Assembly (NCBI RefSeq): GCF_023954335.1
Contig: NZ_JAMLIE010000001.1
Coordinates: 1,054,001-1,118,000, forward strand
Direction of reading: 5' to 3'
DNA from: Aquamicrobium sp.
Lineage (GTDB): Bacteria; Pseudomonadota; Alphaproteobacteria; Rhizobiales; Rhizobiaceae
DNA: 64,000 nt
Shown here: in pieces, positions 38,780-46,619 of the stretch
Numbering within the stretch: position 1 is the first letter of the stretch
Layout: each line of letters begins with the position of its first letter
Notes under the pieces: generated by a model
The model's input: the letters and a program-made list of their open reading frames with translations, nothing else
Database searches by the model: none
Told to the model about the DNA's origin: nothing
Program-made: the position numbers and the translations under genes

Positions 38780-38992
38780 TCGTAACCGCGAAATTTACCT
38801 CGATCGGACGGAGCCTTCGAAAGCGTAAATTTCTAACGAGCGCGGTAAGGCTTCGTTAAGGTCCGGCCGCGATAGTCGTGCGTAACTTGAGCGCAGACTT
38901 CGTTCCGCACGCCCCCGAGGAGACAGATTCGCTCAAGCCCCTGTGTAGCAGCCGTTTCTTTATTTTTTCAGCGCCCTTCGGGGCGCTTTTTC
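38780..38992 (+). ncRNA. structured intergenic segment, possible small RNA with terminator
   Basis: The 395-base gap between the acetoacetyl-CoA synthetase and the iron operon has several paired elements. GAAATTTAC (38790-38798) pairs with GTAAATTTC (38825-38833). CTTGAGC (38886-38892) pairs with GCTCAAG (38931-38937). A strong intrinsic terminator ends the segment. No open frame with convincing coding character was seen. It may be a free-standing small RNA or a processed 3' UTR; I do not recognise the family. Confidence 0.4.
38970..38992 (+). terminator. intrinsic terminator
   Basis: AGCGCCC (38970-38976), loop TTCG, GGGCGCT (38981-38987), then TTTTCTTT. A stable tetraloop hairpin with a T-run ends transcription from the acetoacetyl-CoA synthetase and any small RNA here, and insulates the iron operon. 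Confidence 0.9.
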
Positions 38993-39036
38993 TTTGGCCG
39001 CGTCGGAAAACGCCCGGCCCACGTTCCGTAATAACT

Positions 39037-39051
39037 TGAATTTAAAATTCA
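39037..39051. promoter_or_regulatory. iron-responsive operator (TGA-N9-TCA, RirA-type IRO box)
   Basis: TGAATTTAAAATTCA is a perfect 7-bp-arm palindrome and exactly fits the TGA-N9-TCA iron-responsive operator known for RirA in Rhizobiales. It lies 96 bases before the start of the ferric iron binding protein, so the iron operon should be repressed when iron is sufficient. Confidence 0.75.
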
Positions 39052-39146
39052 GGTATCGTAGCGATGCCTAATGGGGGATACGTGCTGCGCCCGCCGGTGC
39101 AGCGCGCGTTTTCCTTTAACCTCGTTGCAGACAGGGAGCATCGACG

Positions 39147-40133
39147 ATGAAGAAGTTTCTGGCAGGATGCGTCGCACTCGCCATGGCCTTGCCCGTGATG
39201 GCGCACGCCAATGAATTGACCGTCTATTCCGGGCGGGGCGAGTCGCTGGTCGGCCCGGTGATCGCCCAGTTCGAGAAGGAATCCGGCATCAAGGTCAATG
39301 TCCGCTACGCCGGCACGTCCGAGCTCGCCACGCTGCTCACGGAAGAGGGCGCGCAGTCGCCGGCCGACGTGTTCTGGGCGCAGGACGGCGGCGCGCTCGG
39401 CGCGATCGCGCCTCTCTTCGCCGTCCTTCCGGCCGAGGTGAACGATGGCGTCTCCACCGAGTTCCGCAACGTCAACAACAAGTGGGCGCCGACCAGCGGC
39501 CGCTCCCGCACGCTGGTCTATTCGACCGAGCGCGTCCAGGAGGCCGACCTGCCGGCCTCGATCAACGACCTGACCGGCGAGAAGTACAAGGGTCGCGTCG
39601 CCTGGGCCCCGACCAACGGCTCGTTCCAGGCTTTCGTCACCGCCTTCCGCGTCACCCATGGCGAGGATGCGGCCAAGGCGTGGCTCGAGGGCATGATCGC
39701 CAACGACGCCAAGGCTTACCGCAACAACGGCTCCCAGATCGAGGCCATCGCCAATGGCGAGGTCGATTTCGGCCTGGTCAACAACTACTATCTCGGCCGC
39801 TACATCGCCCGCGACGACAAGTATCCGGTGGCGCAGACGCATTTCGGCGCCGGTGACATCGGCAACCTGCTCAACGTGGCCGGCGCCGGCATCGTCGCCG
39901 CGAGCGACAATCAGGACAACGCCCGCAAGTTCATCGACTACCTGCTGTCGCCGGCGGCCCAGCAGTACATCACCACGCAGGGCAACGAGTATCCGGTGAT
40001 CCCGGGCCTGATCGCCAACCCGACGCTCGAGCCGTTCGAGGAACTGCAGGAGATCAGCCCCAATGTCGACATCGACCAGATCTCCGACCTTGAAGGCACG
40101 CTCGAGCTGCTGCGCCAGGTCGGCCTGCTCTGA
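39147..40133 (+). CDS. ferric iron ABC transporter substrate-binding protein
   Basis: A 328-residue FbpA/FutA-type periplasmic protein. The signal peptide ends ALPVMAHA before NELTVYSGRGESLVGPVIAQ. Iron-coordinating tyrosines are expected in FGLVNNYYLGRYIA near residue 213. The C-terminal part has QYITTQGNEYPVIPG, typical of iron-binding members. The upstream IRO box supports iron as substrate. The start has CAGGGAGC in front. The permease gene follows after 17 bases. Confidence 0.92.
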   Translation: MKKFLAGCVALAMALPVMAHANELTVYSGRGESLVGPVIAQFEKESGIKVNVRYAGTSELATLLTEEGAQSPADVFWAQDGGALGAIAPLFAVLPAEVNDGVSTEFRNVNNKWAPTSGRSRTLVYSTERVQEADLPASINDLTGEKYKGRVAWAPTNGSFQAFVTAFRVTHGEDAAKAWLEGMIANDAKAYRNNGSQIEAIANGEVDFGLVNNYYLGRYIARDDKYPVAQTHFGAGDIGNLLNVAGAGIVAASDNQDNARKFIDYLLSPAAQQYITTQGNEYPVIPGLIANPTLEPFEELQEISPNVDIDQISDLEGTLELLRQVGLL

Positions 40134-40150
40134 TCGCTGCTGCTTCCGCC

Positions 40151-41719
40151 ATGGGGGCGTCGCCGGCGCGGCGACCCTCGCTTTTCCTCATCGCCCCGGC
40201 GCTCGTCGTCGGGGCGGGCATGCTTTTGCCGCTCGCCTATCTGGTGGCGCGCGCCTTCGACGCCGACGCCGCGACGCTGGCCGAGGTGGTCTTCCGCTGG
40301 CGCAACCTGACGCTGCTCCTCAACACGCTGGCGCTGACCGCCTGCGTCCTCGTCATCGTCACCGCGATCGCGCTGCCGCTCGCCTGGCTGGTGACGCGCT
40401 CGGACCTGCGCTTCAAGGCGCTGCATTCGGTTCTCGGCGTGCTGCCGCTGGCGGTGCCGGGCTACGTCATGGCCTATGCGCTGATCGGGCTGTCCGGCTA
40501 TTACGGCTTCGCCAACCAGCTTTTCGGCATCCGCCTGCCGCGGCCGGAGGGGCTTTGGGGGTCGGCGCTGGCCCTGTCGCTCTACACCTTCCCCTATCTC
40601 TTCCTCAACCTGCGCGCCTCGCTCCTCGGCCTCGACCCCAGCCTCGAGGAAAGCGCGCGCTGCCTCGGCCGCTCGCCTTGGAACACCTTCCGCACCGTGA
40701 CGCTGCCGCATCTGGCGCCGGCGCTGCTCGCCGGCTGGCTGGTGATCGGCCTTTACGTGCTGGGCGATTTCGGCGTCATCGCCCTGATGCGCTACGAGGT
40801 CTTCTCCTACGCCATCTACACGCAGTACGCCGCCGCGTTCGACCGCGTCTACGCCGCCTGGCTGTCGCTGATGCTGATCGCGGTGACGCTCTCGTTCATC
40901 CTGATCGAGGCGCGGCTGCGGCGCGGGCGCTACGCCCGCATCGGCAAGGGAACGGCGCGGCCGCCGGCGCTCGCGCCGCTCGGCCGGTTCCGGCCGCTGG
41001 CCTTCGCGTTCCTCGCGCTCGTCTATGCCGCGTCCCTCGGCCTGCCGCTGGTGGTGCTGGCCTACTGGATGGCGCAGAGCCTCGCCGTCGTCGACATGGC
41101 CGAGGTGCTGCGCGCCTTCGAGCGCACCGCGCTGACCGCGATTCCCGCCGCGCTGCTGGCGACGGGGCTGGCGCTGCCCGTGGTCTATCTCACCGTGCGC
41201 TTTCCCTCGCCGCTCGCCTCGCTCGTCGACCGGCTGGTCTATGTCGGCTACGCCGTGCCGCCGCTCGCCTTCGCGCTTTCGATGGTGTTCTTCGCCCTCA
41301 ACGCCGCGCCCTTTCTCTACCAGACGCTGGCGCTGCTGGTCTTCGCCTATGCGATGACGTTCCTCGCGCTCGCCATGGGGCCGCTGCGCAGCCGGCTCTA
41401 CCAGATCGGTCCCCGGCTGGAGGAGGTCTCGCGCTCGCTCGGCTGCGGGCCGGGCCGCGCCTTCATGCGCGCGACCTTCCCGCTGATGCGCCGGCCGATG
41501 GTGGCGGCGGGGCTCCTGGTGTTCATCAGCGTGGTCAAGGAGCTGCCGATCACCTTCCTGCTCTCGCCCACCGGCCACACGACGCTGTCGATGGCCGTGT
41601 TCAGCCGCACCTCGGAAGGGATGATGGCGGAAGCCGCGCCCTACGCGCTGATGATCGTCGTCTTCTCCAGCTTCTTCGTAGGCCTGATCCTGCGCTACGA
41701 GGGGCGTGGCCGGAGCTGA
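40151..41719 (+). CDS. ferric iron ABC transporter permease (fused two-domain)
   Basis: A 522-residue FbpB-type permease made of two fused BPD domains, about twelve helices. Each half has a coupling EAA loop: LEESARCLGRSPWNTFRTVTLP in the first and LEEVSRSLGCGPGRAFMRATFP in the second. It transports iron released by the binding protein. The ATP-binding subunit normally encoded next (fbpC) is absent; the next gene is a histidine kinase on the opposite strand, so an ATPase must be supplied from elsewhere. Confidence 0.92.
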   Translation: MGASPARRPSLFLIAPALVVGAGMLLPLAYLVARAFDADAATLAEVVFRWRNLTLLLNTLALTACVLVIVTAIALPLAWLVTRSDLRFKALHSVLGVLPLAVPGYVMAYALIGLSGYYGFANQLFGIRLPRPEGLWGSALALSLYTFPYLFLNLRASLLGLDPSLEESARCLGRSPWNTFRTVTLPHLAPALLAGWLVIGLYVLGDFGVIALMRYEVFSYAIYTQYAAAFDRVYAAWLSLMLIAVTLSFILIEARLRRGRYARIGKGTARPPALAPLGRFRPLAFAFLALVYAASLGLPLVVLAYWMAQSLAVVDMAEVLRAFERTALTAIPAALLATGLALPVVYLTVRFPSPLASLVDRLVYVGYAVPPLAFALSMVFFALNAAPFLYQTLALLVFAYAMTFLALAMGPLRSRLYQIGPRLEEVSRSLGCGPGRAFMRATFPLMRRPMVAAGLLVFISVVKELPITFLLSPTGHTTLSMAVFSRTSEGMMAEAAPYALMIVVFSSFFVGLILRYEGRGRS

Positions 41720-41725
41720 CCCGGC

Positions 41726-44700
41726 CTATTCCGCCAGCACCCGCGTCGAGGGGAAGACGATCTCGACCAGCGTTCCCTCGCCCGGCGTCGAGTTGATGGC
41801 GAAGCGCGCCCGGTTGGCCTCGACCATCGCCTTGGTCAGCGGCAGGCCGAGGCCGGTGCCGTCGTTGCGGCCGCGCTTCAGCGCGTTGATCTGCTTGAAC
41901 GGCTTCAGCGCCTGGTCGATCTCGGCCAGCGTCATGCCGATGCCGGTGTCGCGCACCCGGACCGTGACGTCGCCGGACGGCTCGTAGGCGGTGGAGACGA
42001 TGACCTGCCCGCCCGCCTGCGTGTAGCGGATGGCGTTCGACAGAAGGTTCAGCGCGATCTGGCGCACGCTGCGCAGGTCGGCCACCACGTCGGGCAGGCG
42101 CGAGGCGAGCGAGGAGCGGATGATGACGCGCTCGCGGTTGGCCTGCGGCTGCATCATCGCGATCGCCTCCGACAGCGCCTCGTTCAGCGACACCGCCTCG
42201 TAGTTCATCTCCTGCTCGCCGGCCTCGATCTTCGAGATGTCGAGCAGGTCGTTGACGAGGTCGAGCACGTGGTTGCCCGAGCGGTTGATGTCGCGCAAGT
42301 AGTCGCGGTAGCGGTCCGGGCCGATCGGGCCGAACTTCTCGTCGATCATCAGCTCGGAAAAGCCGATGATGGCGTTGAGCGGCGTGCGGATCTCGTGGCT
42401 GACGCGGGCGAGGAACTCCGTCTTCTGCGAGGAGGCGCGCTCGGCCTGCGCCCGCGCCTGCGTCAGCTCCTCCTCGGCCCGCTTGAACTGGGTGATGTCG
42501 CGCACCACCGCGCAATAGCCGCTGTCCTCCGGCAGGCGGCCGATGGTCATGAACAGCGGGATGAAGCGGCCTTCCGCCTCGCGGCCGATCACCTCGCGCC
42601 CGTCGTTGAGCACGCTGGCGACGCCGTTGTCGGCGAGCCCGGCGAGATAGTCGCGCGCCGATTTCTGGCTCTCGATGGCGAACAGCGTGGCGAAGGGCTT
42701 GCCCTCGACCCTCGCGCTGTCGAAGCCGAACAGCGCCTCGGCCGGCCGGCTGATGTTGCGGATCGTCCCGTCCGGCGCGATCAGCACCACGCCGTCGGTG
42801 GCGGTGTCGATGATGGTGCGCAGCTCGGCGAGGTGCCGCTCCAGCACCCTGACCTCGTCGTCGGCCGCCGCCGGGGCGGCGCTCGGCGCCTGCGGCGCGG
42901 CGAGGTCGGCGCGGTTGAGGGCCAGGAGCAGCGCCGTCCCGTCCTCCCAGCCGATCGATTGCAGGTGCGCGTCGACGGGGAACGTCTCGCCGCCCAGCGT
43001 GCGCAGGCGCAGCTTGCGCCCGCCCGCTTCGGCCGGCGTCTCGTCCTCGACGAACAGCCGGTCGAGGCCGCCTTCCTTGCGGATCTGGTCGAGGCTCGAA
43101 TAGCCGGTCAGCGCGAGGAATTCGCGGTTGGCGAAATAGAGCTCGTCCCCGGCATGGACAAGCAGCGGCAGCGGCAAGCCGGCGATCAGCTCGGGATCGA
43201 CGCTCGGGCGGCGCTCCGCCCCGAAGGTGGACGGCAGGCCGGCGTCGTCCTCGTCGTCCGCATCCTGCCCCGTCCATGCATCCGGCTCCGCGGCGACGGT
43301 CTCGTCGTCTTCCTCGCTTTCTGCCGTCGCCTCGGTGTCGAGGTTGTCGTCGTCCTCGGCAACGGGCTCAGGGAGCGCATCGTCCTGCGATGCATCTGCC
43401 GTGATGGGCGGGGCGAAATCGTCGGCGGCGGGGGAGGCGTCCTCTTCGACCTGCGGGGGCTGCGGGGCCTCGTCGCCCGCCTGCGGAGTATGCGCCTCAG
43501 CAGTCTCGTCGCCGGCCTGCGTTTCCTTCGTCTGTTCGGCTTCTTCCGCCGCGGCCGCCGTCTCGCGGCGCAGGCGCTCGCGGATTTCCTCGAAGGCGTT
43601 GCGCTCGCCGGGCGAAAGCTGGCGCGCCGCCGGCTGCGGCTCGGGTTGCGGCGGGCGGTGCTCGGCGAGGCGGATGATCTTGTCGCTGACGCGCCGGTTC
43701 AGCCTTTCGCTGATCGAGATCACCGGCACTTCGCTGCGGAAGGGATCGACCTCGTGCGGGGTGTCGTCCGGCTCCTCCTCCGTGTCGGCGGGCGTCTCGG
43801 CCGGCGCGGCGGCAGGCGTTTCTTCGGCCTCGTCGTCCGCGAGATGGAGGCCGCGCGCCTGCGGGTCGGGCCGGGCGTCGTCCATGCGGGTGACGCCGAA
43901 GCCGCGGAACCCCTCGAACACGCGGTCGCGGTTGTAGACGGGCAGGGCGGCGAGATCGACCGGGGCGACGAGGTCGGTGCCGGCGACCGGCCACAGGACG
44001 GTGCGCCCCGACCACGTATCGCGCCGGTCGAGCAGGCTGGCGATCTCGTCGTCGGGATCGAGGCCGAAGCGCGCCGCGACCTCGCGGAACGGGCGGCCGA
44101 TGATGTCGGCGGCCTGCGATCCGACCGCGGCGGCGAACTCCGGCGAGACAGCGCTGAACGCACCCCTGGCGTCGGTGCGCCAGGCGAACCGCACGGGACC
44201 GGCGGCGAGGTTGGGCCGGGTGAGCGGCAGGGAAGGCCGCGCCTCCTCCCGCGCTTCCGGGGAGGGCGACGACGCGCCGGAATTGTCGAAATACCAGTCG
44301 TCGGAATCGCCGGCTGCGGGGCGCGAAGGCGCCTTCGCCTCCCCGTCCGGCGCACCGGCGGAAGACGGACCGCCATTCTCGCCTACGCGCTCCGGCAGGT
44401 CGGCGTCGGACGGTGCCGGCCGCATGGCGGGCGCGTCGATCTGCGCCGCCTCGTTTTCCGGTCGGGCGGCATCCGGGGACGTTTCGGCCAGCGACGTCTC
44501 GACCGGCTCGTCGACGCCGATCAGGAGGTGCAGCGCCGGCGAGTCGGTCAGCCGGGCAATGCCGGCCGGAATGACCCTGTCGCCCGCCGGCACCAGCCGC
44601 TTGACCAGCCGGTCGCTTTCGCGCGCCACCTCGGCGACCAGCGCGGCGAGCGTCTCCGGCGCGATCCCGAGGTCGGGGAAGCTGTCCGATCCGGCGAGCA

Positions 44701-45151
44701 CGGCGCCGTCGCCGTCGATCAGCGCGGCAAAATAGCCGGCTTCCTCGAACCCGGCGACGATGTCGCCGGCCGGCCGGCCCGTCCCGGCCGCGGGCAGGGC
44801 GACGAGCACCGCGGGAACGCCGTCCGGCAGGGTCGCGGCCCCGACGTCGAACGCCATCGCGCGGCTGGTCGCGCCGCGGGCCAGCCGCACCGTTACCGCG
44901 CGGTCGCGCTCCATGCGCGGAAAGCCCGGCACGGCCGCGATCTGCCGCCGGGCGACGAAGCCGAGCCCGGGCGAGGCGCCCATCACCGATTCGACGTCCG
45001 CATGGCCGAACAATGCCGCGCCCGGGCCGTTGGCCCAGATGATCTCGTTAAGGTCGATGGAAAGCAGCGCCAGCGCGTCGCCGGCCGCAAAGCGCTCGCG
45101 CACCTTGTCCAGAACGGCGATGTCGATGAACGAATAACGGCCGGAAGCCAT
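41726..45151 (-). CDS. PAS-domain sensor histidine kinase, PdhS-like
   Basis: A 1141-residue soluble kinase without clear membrane helices. The N-terminal third contains PAS-like segments (LLSIDLNEIIWANGPGAALFG; FAWRTDARGAFSAVSPEF). A very acidic, Ala/Glu/Asp-rich linker spans about residues 520-660. Two further PAS regions follow (PLPLLVHAGDELYFANREFL; TDGVVLIAPDGTIRNISRPA). The HisKA box is ARVSHEIRTPLNAIIGFSEL with the phospho-acceptor His near 917. The ATPase domain has NLLSNAIRY, DTGIGM and GTGLGLPL. The segment FGPIGPDRYRDYLRDI is like PdhS, a cell-cycle kinase acting on DivK in Brucella and relatives. A CtrA-type box precedes it. No response regulator is encoded beside it. Confidence 0.85.
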   Translation of the reverse strand: MASGRYSFIDIAVLDKVRERFAAGDALALLSIDLNEIIWANGPGAALFGHADVESVMGASPGLGFVARRQIAAVPGFPRMERDRAVTVRLARGATSRAMAFDVGAATLPDGVPAVLVALPAAGTGRPAGDIVAGFEEAGYFAALIDGDGAVLAGSDSFPDLGIAPETLAALVAEVARESDRLVKRLVPAGDRVIPAGIARLTDSPALHLLIGVDEPVETSLAETSPDAARPENEAAQIDAPAMRPAPSDADLPERVGENGGPSSAGAPDGEAKAPSRPAAGDSDDWYFDNSGASSPSPEAREEARPSLPLTRPNLAAGPVRFAWRTDARGAFSAVSPEFAAAVGSQAADIIGRPFREVAARFGLDPDDEIASLLDRRDTWSGRTVLWPVAGTDLVAPVDLAALPVYNRDRVFEGFRGFGVTRMDDARPDPQARGLHLADDEAEETPAAAPAETPADTEEEPDDTPHEVDPFRSEVPVISISERLNRRVSDKIIRLAEHRPPQPEPQPAARQLSPGERNAFEEIRERLRRETAAAAEEAEQTKETQAGDETAEAHTPQAGDEAPQPPQVEEDASPAADDFAPPITADASQDDALPEPVAEDDDNLDTEATAESEEDDETVAAEPDAWTGQDADDEDDAGLPSTFGAERRPSVDPELIAGLPLPLLVHAGDELYFANREFLALTGYSSLDQIRKEGGLDRLFVEDETPAEAGGRKLRLRTLGGETFPVDAHLQSIGWEDGTALLLALNRADLAAPQAPSAAPAAADDEVRVLERHLAELRTIIDTATDGVVLIAPDGTIRNISRPAEALFGFDSARVEGKPFATLFAIESQKSARDYLAGLADNGVASVLNDGREVIGREAEGRFIPLFMTIGRLPEDSGYCAVVRDITQFKRAEEELTQARAQAERASSQKTEFLARVSHEIRTPLNAIIGFSELMIDEKFGPIGPDRYRDYLRDINRSGNHVLDLVNDLLDISKIEAGEQEMNYEAVSLNEALSEAIAMMQPQANRERVIIRSSLASRLPDVVADLRSVRQIALNLLSNAIRYTQAGGQVIVSTAYEPSGDVTVRVRDTGIGMTLAEIDQALKPFKQINALKRGRNDGTGLGLPLTKAMVEANRARFAINSTPGEGTLVEIVFPSTRVLAE

Positions 45152-45188
45152 GAGTGGACCTGAAACCTGCTTTGGGCGCCTGCTTGAA

Positions 45189-45203
45189 TTAACCCATTAT
45201 TAA
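45189..45203 (-). promoter_or_regulatory. CtrA-type binding box (TTAA-N7-TTAA)
   Basis: TTAATAATGGGTTAA on the minus strand is an exact TTAA-N7-TTAA CtrA consensus, 38 bases upstream of the kinase start. A looser TTAA-N8-TTAA lies at 45269-45284, inside a direct repeat GGTTAATC (45267-45274, 45279-45286). This suggests cell-cycle control of the kinase by CtrA. Confidence 0.55.
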
Positions 45204-45310
45204 TAAAGCCGGGGCGGGTCCGCGTCCACAATGGCGGCCAGTGTGCCCCGGCGAATCTTGCGCCTTGGTTAATCGCGGGGTTAATCACAGGCACAAAATG
45301 ACGCGCCGCA

Positions 45311-45348
45311 ACAATTTTGTTGCAATGCACAAAAAGACGCGCTATATA
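45311..45348 (+). promoter_or_regulatory. phasin promoter with overlapping palindrome
   Basis: TTGCAA (45320-45325), 17 bases, then TATATA (45343-45348) form a near-ideal sigma70-type promoter, about 70 bases before the phasin ATG. Over the -35 lies a near-palindrome (TTTTG, TGCAATGCA, CAAAA) containing TTGC-N3-GCA, close to the CTGC-N3-GCAG sites reported for the PHA regulator PhaR. Repression by a PhaR-like protein when no PHA granules are present is plausible. Confidence 0.55.
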
Positions 45349-45418
45349 GGCTTCACACACTGCAAGCTGCGACCGTAGTCGAGGACGCGGTTGAACCCCC
45401 AGCCTAAGGAAACGCACC

Positions 45419-45862
45419 ATGACCAAGACCGCCAAGACCGCCGAATTCCCGACCTTCGACGCCGAGAAGGCGACCGACCAGCTCCGCGCCTTCGCCGAGA
45501 AGGGCGTCGAGCAGTCGAAGGAAGCCTATGCCAAGATCAAGACCGGCGCCGAGAACGCCCAGAAGGCGCTCGAGTCGACCTTCGAGACCGTCAAGTCCGC
45601 TGGCGACGAGATTTCGCTGAAGTCGATCGCTGCCGCCCGCGCCAACGCCGAGGCCGGCTTCGCCCATCTCGAGGCCCTGGTCGGCGCCAAGTCGCTGTCC
45701 GAGGTTATCGAGCTGCAGACCGCTTTCGTGCGCAAGGCCTTCGAGACCGCCGTCGAGCAGGCGAAGGACCTTCAGGCCGCCTCCACCAAGGCCGCCGAAG
45801 AGGTTTCGAAGCCCCTGAAGGACGTGTTCGAGAAGAGCGTCAAGGAACTCAAGGTCGCCTGA
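45419..45862 (+). CDS. phasin family protein
   Basis: A 147-residue, Ala/Lys/Glu-rich, almost wholly helical protein with the phasin core (VKSAGDEISLKSIAAARANA, GFAHLEALVGAKSLSEVIEL, AVEQAKDLQAASTKAAEEVS). Phasins coat polyhydroxyalkanoate granules and control their number and size. ATG 45419 has CTAAGGAAACGC in front. It has its own strong promoter and is followed at once by a three-hairpin RNA that ends in a terminator. Highly biased codon use (AAG, GCC) suggests strong expression. Confidence 0.9.
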   Translation: MTKTAKTAEFPTFDAEKATDQLRAFAEKGVEQSKEAYAKIKTGAENAQKALESTFETVKSAGDEISLKSIAAARANAEAGFAHLEALVGAKSLSEVIELQTAFVRKAFETAVEQAKDLQAASTKAAEEVSKPLKDVFEKSVKELKVA

Positions 45863-45879
45863 ATCGACCTGAAGAGATA

Positions 45880-45998
45880 GTCTCGGGGCGGTATCCTCCT
45901 CCCACCAAACCGAGGCTTGAAAAGACCGGCATCCTCCTCCCGCCGGTCTCCAAATGGAAAAGGCCGGGATATCCTCCCCCCGGCCTTTTTCTTTTTTT
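45880..45998 (+). ncRNA. three-hairpin small RNA with anti-SD loops (cuckoo/alpha-r14-like)
   Basis: Three consecutive hairpins each display a CCTCC motif in the loop. Hairpin 1 has stem 45880-45886/45910-45916 and CCTCCTCCC at 45895-45903. Hairpin 2 is AGACCGGC (45923-45930) with GCCGGTCT (45942-45949) and CCTCCTCCC at 45933-45941. Hairpin 3 is AAAAGGCCGGG with CCCGGCCTTTT and loop ATATCCTCCC, followed by a long T-run, so it is also the terminator. Loops complementary to Shine-Dalgarno sequences are the mark of the alphaproteobacterial cuckoo RNA group. Starting 18 bases after the phasin stop, it may be transcribed with or processed from the phasin mRNA. Confidence 0.8.
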
Positions 45999-46017
45999 TG
46001 GGCCGCGTTTCCGGCCT

Positions 46018-46485
46018 TCAGCCGATGATCGGCAGCACCTCGGCCCGCTTGACCTGATCGAGCGCGAAGGAGGTCTCGATCGAGGCGATCCCTTCCAGCC
46101 GCGTCAGCTTCGACTTGATGAACGCCTCGTAGGCGTGAAGGTCCCTGACGACGATGCGCATCAGGTAATCGCGCTGCCCGGTCATCAGGTAGCAGTCGAC
46201 CACTTCCGGCCAGCCGGCCACGGCCTTCGCGAAGCGGTCGAGGTCTTCCTCGCGCTGGCGCTCCAGCTTGATCGAGGCGAAGGCGCTGACCGGCAGGCCG
46301 ACCTTCGTCTGGTCGATCATCGCCGTATAGCCCTTGATCACGCCCTTCTCCTCGAGGATGCGCAGCCGCCGCGCGCAGGGTGACGGCGACAGGCCGACCT
46401 TGTCCGCCAGATCGTTGATCGAGATGCGCCCGTCGTTCTGGACAGTGGCGATGATCCTGAGGTCGATGGCGTCGAAATTGTCCAT
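46018..46485 (-). CDS. Lrp/AsnC family transcription regulator
   Basis: A 155-residue regulator with an N-terminal helix-turn-helix (DLRIIATVQNDGRISINDLADKVGLSP) and a C-terminal RAM ligand-binding domain (CYLMTGQRDYLMRIVVRDLHAYEAF). Such proteins form octamers and respond to amino acids. It is divergent from the pyruvate-dehydrogenase-like gene. In Pseudomonas putida, MdeR (Lrp family) controls the methionine-catabolic mdeAB genes, and mdeB is an E1-like enzyme, so the pair here may be analogous. Confidence 0.9.
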   Translation of the reverse strand: MDNFDAIDLRIIATVQNDGRISINDLADKVGLSPSPCARRLRILEEKGVIKGYTAMIDQTKVGLPVSAFASIKLERQREEDLDRFAKAVAGWPEVVDCYLMTGQRDYLMRIVVRDLHAYEAFIKSKLTRLEGIASIETSFALDQVKRAEVLPIIG

Positions 46486-46519
46486 GGATGGCGATTTCCA
46501 CTCTCATACGGTCTATGAT

Positions 46520-46534
46520 TGGCGTTTATCGCCA
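46520..46534. promoter_or_regulatory. inverted repeat TGGCG-N5-CGCCA between Lrp regulator and its target
   Basis: Perfect 5-bp arms around TTTAT in the 134-base divergent spacer, 34 bases upstream of the Lrp start and 86 before the E1-like start. A plausible operator for the Lrp protein, though short. Confidence 0.35.
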
Positions 46535-46619
46535 TTGGCTGGCCGAAAGGCAATCGAATTTGGTGAGTTTCGCGGCTCCCGCCGCGCTAGACTGGGGGGA
46601 TTATGGAGATCCGCCTGAC

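Noticed and set aside
38780..38992. Identification of the structured region as 6S, SRP or tmRNA
   Set aside because: None of the conserved cores of those RNAs (open bubble, GGAA tetraloop arm, tag reading frame) could be seen.
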